Shown: positions 12,020 through 21,956 of the stretch, one piece after another
Layout of the letters: each line of letters starts with the position of its first letter
How positions within the stretch are numbered: the first letter of the stretch is position 1
Assembly (NCBI GenBank): GCA_004352715.1
Contig: SCFE01000092.1
Coordinates: 351,410-415,409 of the forward strand
DNA: 64,000 bases
From: Hofstenia miamia
Lineage: Eukaryota > Xenacoelomorpha > Acoela
Direction: 5' to 3'
The notes under the pieces: model-generated
What the model was told of the DNA's origin: nothing
The model's input: only the letters and a program-made list of their open reading frames with translations
Database searches by the model: none
Made by a program: the position numbers and the translations under genes

Positions 12020-12535
12020 TCAGATTGAAATATTTTACTATGATATAGATGTTTAATAATGTCATTTGCATATATTAAAATAAAAGTGGCTCTATTGCTG
12101 TGCCTTGAGGCACTCCTCTATCGGTTATAATATAATCATATTTCGTATTAACACACGCTGTTTTCTATTTTCTAAAAAGCTCATAAGTAGTTTAATTGAA
12201 TTTTGTTGAAATCTTTAATTTTTAAGTTTAATAGGCAAATACATTGAATTAAAGGCTTTGCTTGATACTAGAATGAGAAATGCAAATGGATTTAATCCAA
12301 AATGTATTTGAGGATATTTTTTCAATAATTGAAAAAATTGCTTAACTTGTACTATGCTTAGCGCGGAAACTATGTTGTTTAGATGATAAGATGTTCTCAA
12401 ATGCAAGGTGTTGGTTGATTTGAATGTGCAAATTTTTTTCGAATAGCTTGGTAAAAGGTGCGTTATTGAGATTGGTCTACATCGTATAATTTTTCGCAAC
12501 AAAGCGGTCTCCATTTTTATTCAGCGTTGTCACTA
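11500..12535 (-). mobile_element. LINE A relic, reverse transcriptase to 3' region
   Basis: Minus-strand non-LTR RT. In order: NKNGDRF and an ISITHLL-like stretch (12530-12450), QHSFRAKHSTS resembling the QxGFRxxHST box (about 12370), a decayed stretch in place of DxxKAFD (about 12290-12240), DRGVPQGTA near 12120, YANDI near 12070 and DDDTCL near 12010. Stops and frameshifts occur between the motifs. Motif wording differs from LINE B, so A and B may be different families. The endonuclease at 13613-13830 has the right order and strand to be the upstream part of this copy. Confidence 0.75.
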
Positions 12536-13088
12536 TTGAGCGTCGAGCCTATCCGATTTTTTAAAGAAACGTTATAAAAATTTCCACTTTTGTTTAAAAG
12601 AATTTAAATTTTCAAACAATTGAAGTTTTTTAAATGCTGACTTTTTTTGCTCGAAAGTCCCTAAATATTTTTTTGACCTTTCCTTTCGTATTTGGTTCAA
12701 TTTATCTGCGCCGGGTGAGATTTAGCGAGTTCAAAGTTTTTCTCCCTTATGCTTATGCTGTTCTTAATTACTATGATTATCAATTGCGGTTAGTTTCAAA
12801 CGTCGCGTGATGCGTAAATTTCTTTTCGGGATTTTTTCGGTGCTACTTTGTTTAATACCTGATTTATCTGTGCGGAAACGTAATTTAGCATGTGGGAACC
12901 AGAATTTAGAGTAAAAATTAAATCGAACGGACATTTTAAATTAAATTTTCAATGGATTCAAGTAAACAGTTTTTGAAATCACTTGCATAAATAGTTTTTC
13001 TTTTAAGAAAGCTTAACATGATTTGTACTAATATATACACAGACTACGTGGTCACTGAAAGATTCGAGGATTGGAAATATATATATAT
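12536..13088 (-). other. Possible linker of LINE A, otherwise featureless
   Basis: On the minus strand there are lysine-rich open patches of the sort found between endonuclease and RT in LINEs, but no motif can be named. The right end is a short (AT)n tract running into a gap. Confidence 0.3.
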
Positions 13089-13328
13089 NNNNNNNNNNNN
13101 NNNNNNNNNNNNNNNNNNNNNNNNNNNNNNNNNNNNNNNNNNNNNNNNNNNNNNNNNNNNNNNNNNNNNNNNNNNNNNNNNNNNNNNNNNNNNNNNNNNN
13201 NNNNNNNNNNNNNNNNNNNNNNNNNNNNNNNNNNNNNNNNNNNNNNNNNNNNNNNNNNNNNNNNNNNNNNNNNNNNNNNNNNNNNNNNNNNNNNNNNNNN
13301 NNNNNNNNNNNNNNNNNNNNNNNNNNNN
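13089..13328. other. Assembly gap (240 N)
   Basis: Run of N entered from an (AT)n tract. Confidence 0.99.
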
Positions 13329-13554
13329 AATTCACATAACACATCAACAGATGAAAACATAGTTATTTGGCGGAACCCATGGATTTTTCAACAGTTCCAG
13401 TTTGAGATGGTTATCAATATTAGGAATTGCGATATCCAATATCTAAAGAGTGTGCAGTTACTTCTGTTAAATTTGATTGTGTTTCGATAGAGTTGCTCAC
13501 GGAGGAAAAAAACGATTTGTAATGTGTTGATTATTTTCACATTAAACAAATGTC

Positions 13555-13604
13555 TGAAGGGGGGGGGCGATCGCCCCCATCGCCCCCTACTGGATCCGCC
13601 ACTG
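13555..13604 (-). mobile_element. hAT-type transposon end (CAGTGGCGGATCC)
   Basis: Read on the minus strand from 13604 the sequence begins CAGTGGCGGATCCAGTAGG, followed by a G-rich stretch and the palindrome GGGGGCGATCGCCCCC. CAGTGGCGGA is a common terminal inverted repeat start in animal hAT elements. The element extends to lower coordinates; its other end was not found and may lie in the gap. The adjoining 8 bases, TTTGTAGG (13605-13612), would be the target duplication but no partner is visible. Confidence 0.6.
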
Positions 13605-13612
13605 TTTGTAGG

Positions 13613-13830
13613 TGATTTAATTTCGATGCATATAGTTTCAAAAACAAAATGATCAGATTCAAATTCTCTTTTTCGTATTGGATTTAAAATTCTTGGTACT
13701 ATAATCATTAGACCATCACCACTACTATATTTATTCTTAAAAAAACATAAAATATTGTGTGGTGTGGATTGAATCCTTTCGTAGTCAATATTCCCGATAT
13801 CGGGCATAGGTTTATCATGCTTCACATTGT
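13613..13830 (-). mobile_element. LINE endonuclease fragment interrupted by a hAT end
   Basis: Part of a 214-codon minus-strand frame (14032-13388). The middle of the frame, SSGDGLMIIVPRILNP then VFETICIEI, resembles the GGGVaiyv...fEsi.iei strand pattern of APE-type LINE endonucleases. It breaks off exactly where the hAT end begins, so the long frame is a chimera of two transposons and not a host gene. Its first part (to about 13830) is low-information and overlaps the ATGGCCAT-rich tract. Confidence 0.45.
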
Positions 13831-13874
13831 GACTCATCTGGTTTCTGATTATAAAGTCGAATCGTACATGAGAA

Positions 13875-14000
13875 GGGGCGCCGTTTATGGTATGGCCATA
13901 TATGGTACGGCGAAATTCTTTAGCCATCCATAATGGCCATATTTTATATTTCGTCCATACATTATGGCCATAATGGCTATTATGTAAAATATGGTGAATA
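13875..14000. repeat. Cluster of ATGGCCAT palindromes
   Basis: At least three copies of the self-complementary core TGGCCA occur in about 110 bases, within longer partial palindromes (CCATAATGGCCATATTTTAT; TTATGGCCATAATGGCTATT). This gives hairpin potential of unknown meaning, perhaps the end of a small transposon. Confidence 0.5.
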
Positions 14001-14459
14001 AAGTTGAAATATACGTAGAACACATGTGGCAATACGTAATGCCAATTTAATAGAATGATTTCTAATATTTAATAACAAATCACAAATTGCAAGCTGCAAT
14101 TAAAATATCACAAGGCACAAACAATTCACTAGGTCGCAGAATGATTTTGAAACATTCAGAAACAAATTTTAAAATAAACTAACAAACCAATTATTTCTTG
14201 TTTGGTTGCGAATACAACGTGATTGTTGTCCGCAACCATTTTAAATTCTGAAACAAATTAGTCGTCAGTCCACTATTACTAATAGGAAACAACTTCATCT
14301 TTAGTATTTGTTGACAATCTGCTGAAACTGCTTACTAAACTTTTGCAACACTTTTAAAAATTTTTATCTTATCAAAATGTTTTTTGTTTCAAAATATTTT
14401 AAAATGAATATTTATACCATTTCAACTATTATAGATGTAAGATATATGAATTTTCAATC
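14001..14459. other. AT-rich, no gene seen
   Basis: No domain or repeat partner recognised. Confidence 0.4.
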
Positions 14460-14660
14460 CACAAAATTTTAAGGCTAGGACCTTATAGCCCAATGCTTAA
14501 TCCAATTGAGTAGACTTGGTCTATCCTTAAAGCATTAAATGCTTTATTTTGTAAAACGAGAACTTACCAGAAAAATTGGAAAAATTCTCGGAATGGAAAG
14601 AAATGATCTTTGTATTTCTGAAGTAAGAACAAGAGCTCTTAAAGAATTGATTAATAATTA
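14460..14660 (+). mobile_element. DDE transposase scrap (PYSPMLNPIE)
   Basis: The plus strand reads LGPYSPMLNPIE, then after one stop TWSILKALNAL. This is the signature around the last catalytic acidic residue in Tc1/mariner-superfamily and related DDE transposases (xPYSPxLNPIExxWxxxK). Only this C-terminal part is visible, with stops beyond it. Family cannot be fixed. Confidence 0.65.
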
Positions 14661-14918
14661 ACTATAGGAAATTACACCTTTAATTTGCAACAATTGCATT
14701 GCTAGTATTCAAAGTCATTTTTAGATGCCATTAATATGGTTAACATGAGCTTTTGATAAATGAAGTAAAGAATTCTTTTATATTTTTATATTTTGTTTTA
14801 AATTTTTAAACTTACTAAAGATTTTTATTTGTAATTCCCATATTGAACTTGATTATTCCCATATTGAACTTGAAAAGGTATAGTTTTCCTTTATAATGCT
14901 TACTTTATATTCTGAGAA

Positions 14919-15690
14919 TCATCTGCCTGTAAAAAAGCAATACGAACTTCCTTTAAACTCCAACATGAATATATGGTTTACCACCGCTATGCTTATCAAC
15001 GTTTTCCATTGACGGTATTTTATCATACAGCACTGAAATCGATTCATTCTTTCAACGCTTTTATGGCCAAACAGTTTATGAAGCTTGATCAATTTTCTTT
15101 TTGATACATTCTTTGCATTAAAATAGAATAGAATTATAATCTTATAATTTAGTTTTTTTATTGTTGGGGCATAATAATTTTCCAAAGTGCCCACTTTTAT
15201 TTCATTATCAATTATAATCTCATCATAGGTTGTGTAAACCAACATCGATCATAAGTTTCAGTCAAGTCAACTCTTGCATACAAGAGGTAATTTGCCCGAA
15301 AAAATGTGTGATCATAAACAAGAAATTTCCGAAATTTACAGGTATATCGACTTATTGATGTAGTGCTTTCTTAGATTTTCCATCTCCAAATACAAATGTG
15401 GCACTCGAGAATTTATATTGCATTTCCTCCACCATCATATTGTGCATCTTTAAATAATGTTCTAGCCATAAATCACGAACTGTCCACGTACAGGGCTTAC
15501 CTAGCATCCTTAACTTCCAATTGCGATTAACTATAAATTTCCATTTTTAAACTCGAAGCTTGATGTGCTTTGATCGAGATTACTTCACGTGGAATGAACT
15601 TCTGAGTTGATGAAGTTCGCACAGGATTGCGCAAGGACAAGATTCACTTGGACCATAATATCTCGGATAGACAGTTGACTTTCTCCAGAA
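14919..15690 (-). mobile_element. LTR-type retroelement pol relic: protease then integrase zinc region
   Basis: Minus strand, frameshifted. Near 15510-15390 it encodes CTWTVRDLWLEHYL followed by FSSATFVFGDGKSKKALHQ, resembling the retropepsin of pol polyproteins (DTGxxxTVxGxxWLxxYL ... FxFGDG), with the catalytic DTG lost. At 15110-15040 it encodes KLIKLHKLFGHKSVERM, the pattern (KLHxxFGHPSxERL) that precedes the HHCC integrase zinc finger in such elements. A 108-codon frame (15245-14919) covers the second part. No long terminal repeats were found, so superfamily is uncertain. Confidence 0.6.
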
Positions 15691-15884
15691 ATATATATAT
15701 ATATATATATATATGCGACCGGTTTCGTTTCAAAACCTTTTTCAGAACAAATTTGGAAGGAAAATTAATTACAATTAACTACACTTAAAATTTATTAAAT
15801 TTGCATGAATTAGAAAATGTTCATGTTAAAACAACTTTTCTGTTTATTCACCAATTTTGATCTTATTTCATTCTTTAAACATGC
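15125..15884. repeat. Direct duplication, copy 1
   Basis: Nearly identical to 16198-16962; the main difference is a 4-base insertion in copy 2 near 16400. Copy 2 starts immediately after an isolated n at 16197, so the tandem arrangement is probably an unmerged overlap or two alleles. Confidence 0.9.
15690..15745. repeat. (AT)n tract plus GCGACCGGTTTCGTTT motif
   Basis: An (AT)n tract (15690-15714) is followed at 15715-15745 by a conserved-looking motif. On the minus strand it reads CTGAAAAAGG, then TTTTGAAACGAAACC and GGTCGC. The same unit occurs at 16768-16822 in the duplicated copy. Confidence 0.6.
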
Positions 15885-16196
15885 AGTTCTTACTGCAGGT
15901 TGCTTCTGAGCATCGACGCATTTACCCAATTGTATCCAAAGTAGCCCTGGTTCAACCGAAGCAATTATGAGTGAGCGTACAACAAACGATACTGCCTTGA
16001 GCAGATATTACTCATTAGAAAGGACTGAATTGATATAAGTATGCTAATCAAGTTGACAGCATTTTCAACAAGATTTTGGTTTAACTAGCACATGTGACAT
16101 TTCATATTTTAATATGATTTTGCTTGTATTACTTTACTTTAGTGCAATTTAAACTTAAATGTAGACCTTGTCGGTCATCTTAATTAGGAATAATAA
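15885..16196. other. Unique AT-rich segment between duplicated copies
   Basis: No coding or repeat signal recognised; it ends at the single-N join. Confidence 0.4.
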
Positions 16197-16197
16197 N
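16197..16197. other. Single-N contig join
   Basis: Isolated n immediately upstream of the second copy of the 15125-15884 duplication. Confidence 0.9.
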
Positions 16198-16962
16198 AGA
16201 ATAGAATTATAATCTTATAATTTAGTTTTTTTATTGTTGGGGCATAATAATTTTCCAAAGTGCCCACTTTTATTTCATTATCAATTATAATCTCATCATA
16301 GGTTGTGTAAACCAACATCGATCATAAGTTTCAGTCAAGTCAACTCTTGCATACAAGAGGTAATTTGCCCGAAAAAATGTGTGATCATAAACAAGAAATT
16401 GATTTCCGAAATTTACAGGTATATCGACTTATTGATGTAGTGCTTTCTTAGATTTTCCATCTCCAAATACAAATGTGGCACTCGAGAATTTATATTGCAT
16501 TTCCTCCACCATCATATTGTGCATCTTTAAATAATGTTCTAGCCATAAATCACGAACTGTCCACGTACAGGGCTTACCTAGCATCCTTAACTTCCAATTG
16601 CGATTAACTATAAATTTCCATTTTTAAACTCGAAGCTTGATGTGCTTTGATCGAGATTACTTCACGTGGAATGAACTTCTGAGTTGATGAAGTTCGCACA
16701 GGATTGCGCAAGGACAAGATTCACTTGGACCATAATATCTCGGATAGACAGTTGACTTTCTCCAGAAATATATATATATATATATATATATGCGACCGGT
16801 TTCGTTTCAAAACCTTTTTCAGAACAAATTTGGAAGGAAAATTAATTACAATTAACTACACTTAAAATTTATTAAATTTGCATGAATTAGAAAATGTTCA
16901 TGTTAAAACAACTTTTCTGTTTATTCACCAATTTTGATCTTATTTCATTCTTTATACATGCA
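16198..16962 (-). mobile_element. Second copy of the pol relic and its flank
   Basis: Direct copy of 15125-15884. On the minus strand it carries the same retropepsin-like remnant (about 16590-16470) but stops before the integrase zinc region. After 16962 the two copies diverge. Confidence 0.7.
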
Positions 16963-17027
16963 TATAGTGATTTTGAAATTTTTTTTTAAAATTAGATGTT
17001 GATGTGGTGACCTGAGAAATTGGGCCT

Positions 17028-17364
17028 NNNNNNNNNNNNNNNNNNNNNNNNNNNNNNNNNNNNNNNNNNNNNNNNNNNNNNNNNNNNNNNNNNNNNNNNN
17101 NNNNNNNNNNNNNNNNNNNNNNNNNNNNNNNNNNNNNNNNNNNNNNNNNNNNNNNNNNNNNNNNNNNNNNNNNNNNNNNNNNNNNNNNNNNNNNNNNNNN
17201 NNNNNNNNNNNNNNNNNNNNNNNNNNNNNNNNNNNNNNNNNNNNNNNNNNNNNNNNNNNNNNNNNNNNNNNNNNNNNNNNNNNNNNNNNNNNNNNNNNNN
17301 NNNNNNNNNNNNNNNNNNNNNNNNNNNNNNNNNNNNNNNNNNNNNNNNNNNNNNNNNNNNNNNN
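17028..17364. other. Assembly gap (337 N)
   Basis: Run of N, followed by an (AT)n tract (17365-17397). Confidence 0.99.
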
Positions 17365-17398
<34 letters not shown>

Positions 17399-17403
<5 letters not shown>

Positions 17404-18480
17404 AGTTGTCAATGTTTTGGTCAGGTTTGAAATGTTGCGTTTGAACAACCTAATGCATTGCAGTTTTGATTAAAAATCACTGTGCAAAAGAAATTTTTCA
17501 AATCCGTTTTAATTTTAGATCCCATCAATAATGCTCAAGATTTGCTGTAATATTGCACTAATTGAATCCTCTGTTGCCAAACATAATTTTTTTTACATTT
17601 CTGCGTTATTTCAAGCGGATAGAGACTAAATCGACAAAACATAATTAATAAAATGTCTCAAGAATTTTCAGGTATTCATTACGTCACTGCCAACGTCACT
17701 AAGACAAAATGTTTTCTTTCATGTAAATTCTTGCATACATTAACTGAAATTGCATGGGCTTAAGCAAAAATGTCCTTACTGGTAGTTCCTTTATTAATGT
17801 GTGATGTTGTGTTGTAATTGAACTTATACTGTTCATTCTACATCTGTAAACATGTAAAAGTATTATAGTTGCATATTTGGCAGAGATGTTTAGCTGTTTA
17901 ATTATTGCTGTGTATTTGCCATCATTAATTGGTTAATTTTATCAAAACTCTATCAACCAATAGAAAACAAAATTATACAACCCAATATGAAAAAATACAT
18001 TTAAAGTTAAACATTCTGGAAAAGGGGCTTTAGGTGATTTTAGAAGTGCTATAGTGACTACCGGAAAACTCCTAAGTCGTTTTATCAATGATAATTTGTC
18101 GACTTCAACCAGAGATGCGAAAATGTAATAAATTGCATATTTGATAAAGTTAATTTTAATATTGTTAGCAGACATTATACGGCATTGTATGTCAGACATA
18201 TACGTTTATTTTCTTATTCTTCTGTACATATTATATTTCCCGCGTTTGTCATTATTAATAAATCTTTTACGTTCGGTGTTCGGTTGTATTGTTTTATAAT
18301 TTGACAGGTAACAGAGGATTCTCCTAATTATGCAATTTTTAGTGCAGACTTCATTGCTTTTGAAGGGGGATCAAAAATTCAACTTGTTTGAAAAATTTTT
18401 GTTCAGTGAATTTTAAGCAAAACTGCACCACATAAGGTTGTTCAAATGCAACCTTTCAATCATGACCAAACATGGATATA
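17399..18480. mobile_element. Fold-back element with long inverted ends
   Basis: Bases 17399-17579 and 18307-18480 are diverged inverted copies of each other. Shared blocks include GGTTGTTCAAACGCAAC, the gaccaaa run beside it, GTTTGAAAAATTT-type runs and GAATCCTCTGTT. Both arms have AT-dinucleotide DNA on the outside. The interior (about 730 bases) has no recognisable transposase; an 85-codon minus-strand frame at 18199-17942 has no recognised domain. This suggests a nonautonomous fold-back transposon. A third short copy of the arm end is at 28641-28695. Confidence 0.6.
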
Positions 18481-18485
18481 TATGT

Positions 18486-19785
18486 AATGTGTGAATGTAT
18501 ATCTAAATATACAAGCTTACATATTATTATAATTGTGAGATAGGTTAAATACAAAGCTTAGCTGAATTACACTGAAATTACACTGAATTCGGGGATTCTT
18601 TGATTCAAATAAACTGATTCTATATAAACATATTCAATGATATTGAAAATCAAGATTTGAAGGAATATTTTTCTAATAAATAGTTACAAAATAAAAATAA
18701 GAGTTAATAGATAATATATTAAAATATCGATATATCCACTTAAGAAATATGAAAGAATTAATATAAAAACAATAGATAAGCTCTAATCAAATCACAATAA
18801 CGTAATTGCTTTATTGGAGGATAAGTTCATGAAAATTTATGAAAATTTCCAATCACTTCAATGTAAAATTGGCATGTTTGTTATTTTTCTATTTGCATAT
18901 ACTTCTCTTTCCACATGATGTGTATATAACTAAATTACATTACTTATCAATATTCAAAGTACATCTTAGTGACAAGTTGTAATGTGAACCAATTTAAATA
19001 TTTATGAACAGTTTTTAAGTTATGCAATCAAATGTAAAAGTTCAAAAGTTGTTCTCATAGTGTTAAAGTTCCATAAAATTTAGGGTAATTGCATAATATA
19101 AGATGCTATTTTCACTGCAATGCACTATGAGAAATCACATACAGTACCGCTCTTATATGAGCAAAATGTTGTCAAGTAAAATACAAATATGTATGCTGTA
19201 CGTTCTAATTTATCCTTATTTCTGTTCATCAAATGTTTCCAGTTATCCTGTAAATATTAAAATTACGACTGTTCAATTACGTCTTTTATAGATAGATTTT
19301 CTTTGTTGAATGAAATAAAAGTGTTTATATGGATTCACTAACTATAAACCAAGAAAATTGAAATATCACTTGCTTGGGGGAAAAGTTCACTCTGAGCAAG
19401 AATGCTTTTTCATTAGTTAGAAAGTTATTTTAAGATGACCCAAATGGCATGGATCACGTTTTTCTCGAAGTCATTTAAGAAATCTAAAGTGAAAATAAAC
19501 TTCATTTTATTTTCAGAAAAATGCATTGTTATTATTACCTCTGTTGTATAATAACGGTGGCAAAGCATTCACACATTTATACAACAACATATGTGTGATT
19601 TTGTGCATCATTGTCTATGCCAAGGCAACCTATTGTCTATGCCCAGGTATATTCAAGTATATACGTATTTAAATACGTCTTGCGATCAAATTCATAAAAT
19701 AAAACTAATTAGATTTATGCAAAAATCAAAACTGGTTTCAAGCCTCTTTTTCAATATCTGCCATTTTTAGCTAAACAAAGAATAT
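18486..19785. other. AT-rich intergenic DNA, no gene seen
   Basis: No domain recognised. A short tandem (ATTGTCTATGCC twice) occurs near 19610-19645. A motif at 19725-19760 (AACTGGTTTCAAGCCTC, then tttttcaat) is loosely similar to the motif at 15715 and again lies beside (AT)n. Confidence 0.4.
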
Positions 19786-19789
19786 ATAT

Positions 19790-19995
19790 ACATATATATA
19801 TATATATATATNNNNNNNNNNNNNNNNNNNNNNNNNNNNNNNNNNNNNNNNNNNNNNNNNNNNNNNNNNNNNNNNNNNNNNNNNNNNNNNNNNNNNNNNN
19901 NNNNNNNNNNNNNNNNNNNNNNNNNNNNNNNNNNNNNNNNNNNNNNNNNNNNNNNNNNNNNNNNNNNNNNNNNNNNNNNNNNNNNNNNNNNNNNN

Positions 19996-20034
<39 letters not shown>
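19790..20034. repeat. (AT)n microsatellite containing an N gap (19812-19995)
   Basis: ATAT and ACATAT units flank a 184-N gap on both sides. All open frames here are microsatellite translation. Confidence 0.95.
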
Positions 20035-20037
<3 letters not shown>

Positions 20038-21454
20038 GAATTCTTAAGTGCCACCTATAATCAATCAACACTGAATTAAACAATATATAAATGCAGATCA
20101 TAGATATTCGCTTCGGTTGAGTTGTTTTAGCAGACCTCTCCGGGTTATCAATTAATCATTGTGGTTATTTCTAAATTTTCGTGCTAATTCAATAAATTTT
20201 CGATATTGATTGAACGTGAATACCACTGTATTCTAGCTACTAAAAATTAGTCTGAATAAGCACGCAATAGAGGAATTAGCACAGCTACTAGCTTGTTTAT
20301 TACTTTCTCATGTTAATGAACCTTTGGTAATTTACATTATATTCATTTTATTATTATTATATACTTTGATTAGGAATGCATCATAAATTTTGATCATCAT
20401 TACTTAGAGCTTAAATGGAAAACGAATACATTTTGTAGCCTTGACTAGTACTGCCTATGATGTGTAAAATTATTACAGTACGGATAAGTAAAACCATAGC
20501 CATCTAGAGGAAACCATGGTTAANACCGCGGGCTGGTAGTAGTTGTAGTAATATATTCTACCTGCACACCCTTTATATATTATATATATATATCTATATA
20601 TATATATATAATGTGCAACCGTGACTCAAAAATTGCTTAATTCAAAATATTCGCCAATTTTATGTATTAGGATAAATAATATTGGTGGAATACATAGCAA
20701 ATAATGCGTTTTATCTAAGAGTAACAGGTACTTAGTAAAAGTGTCTAAAATAGCAATTTTGGAACACCTTGGAAAGAAATTTTTCACATCTTCAAAACAA
20801 ATTTATTAGTAGTTAAAATGTCAACCACTCAAGTACAATGGAAAATGCAATCTTACATTGGGGTTGTTAAATATACATTTAAAGATTTTTTTGATTGATT
20901 TCCAATTTTTTATCATTTTATTAAATGATGGAGGCTTTAAAATTATTTCTAAAATTTAATACATTTGTATTTTTACTTAAAATAGTCTTCTTCAAATTCA
21001 AAATTTTTCTTTAAAAGATTCATGACAGATTTTGAAAAGTGAGGTACATTGTGCATAACAATAATTCGTAAATTTAATATTTTGCGATATTTCATCAAAT
21101 ATGAAGAGAATCTTCTTTCTTGTGGTGTTTTCAGGTTATAAATATCATTATTAACTTTTTTGAGTAATAAGCGGTAAAAAAGTTTTTTGAGAAACCATTG
21201 AAGACTGTAACAAAAGTCTAAATTAATTTGTGTTAAAAATGTTGACAAAACCAAAAGAATCATTGAAAAAATTGCAGTTCACTTCTTGCCATCAATAAAA
21301 CATTGTTAATAACAAAATGATTTAAATAGGTTTGCAAAATAAAAGATTTTTAAATGCTTATGGATTGGTATAGATATGGAACGGGCCTTGACCGCCTAAA
21401 CAATTACTCCAACTCTGTCTGCTGACTGAGAGAATGTCGTTAATTTTTTTCTCT
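20035..21454. other. AT-rich DNA with single-N join at 20524
   Basis: An isolated n at 20524 marks a contig join; unlike the other three it has no obvious duplicated flank. An (AT)n tract lies at 20573-20610. A minus-strand frame at 21263-20973 ends in a stretch (MHNVPHFSKSVMNLL) faintly like a transposase DNA.PH.S motif, but this is too weak to call. Confidence 0.4.
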
Positions 21455-21955
21455 GAATATTATATCATACTATTTTGTGACGTGGGGCCTTTGAAAACTA
21501 ATTGACATTCAAGTCCGATCATATTTGTCCTGCAAAATGCCACTTAGGGAAGTGATCCAAATTCAATACGTTAAAAAGTGAAAATGCAACCGTAAACAAA
21601 AATTCTAGCTTTAAATGTCTGTATACGCTTAATAAATTTATTTGAATAGATATATTTGAAGAAATGTGCAGAACCTAAATGTGTCAAAGTTATTTGTAAT
21701 AACATTTGCGGAAAAAACACGCCTTTAACGTAAACTTCATCTTTAGCGAATTTATTTTGAGTGAAAGTTAACGATTTGGTTTTTACGGTCATGTTAACGT
21801 AAAACACCATTTGTTAACGGTGTTGTTAACGTATTGAATTTGGATCACTTCCCTTATTCAGGGGTTTTGAGATTTTTCAAAACTGGCATCAAAGTCTCCC
21901 GACCTTAGTCCAATGCAAAAACTATAGAGATCTTAGTTCATGATATTTATAAAGC
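21455..21955 (+). mobile_element. Tc1-like transposase relic, split by a MITE
   Basis: With the inserted MITE (21547-21853) set aside, the plus strand reads a GVGPLKTN-like fragment (about 21480-21510), and then, after the MITE, KSPDLSPMQKL at about 21890-21925. That matches the WPSKSPDLNPIENLW region of Tc1 transposases. Stops and frame changes are frequent. The second piece is the stronger match. Confidence 0.45.
21547..21853. mobile_element. Harbinger-type MITE with 28-bp perfect TIRs and TTA duplication
   Basis: The left end 21547-21574 (starting GGGAAGTGATCCAAATTC) is the exact reverse complement of 21826-21853. Each end is flanked by TTA (21544-21546 and 21854-21856). A 3-bp TWA duplication and a G-rich TIR start fit PIF/Harbinger elements. 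The interior has no transposase but carries four GTTAAC palindromes near the right end (about 21767-21830), possibly subterminal repeats. Perfect TIRs suggest a fairly recent insertion. Confidence 0.85.
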
Positions 21956-21956
21956 G

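Noticed and set aside
13388-14032. 214-codon minus-strand frame as a host gene
   Set aside because: It fuses an ATGGCCAT-rich tract, a LINE endonuclease-like piece and a hAT terminus; the transposon boundary at 13604 falls inside the frame.
19725-19760. Second hammerhead-like site beside (AT)n
   Set aside because: Only loosely similar to the 15715 motif (AACTGGTTTCAAGCCTC), with neither CUGANGA nor a clear GAAA/NUH order.
20973-21263. Transposase-like DNA.PH motif in a minus-strand frame
   Set aside because: MHNVPHFSKS is suggestive but isolated, with no other motif before or after it.
21571-21810. 79-codon minus-strand frame
   Set aside because: Lies wholly within the Harbinger-type MITE, with no transposase similarity.
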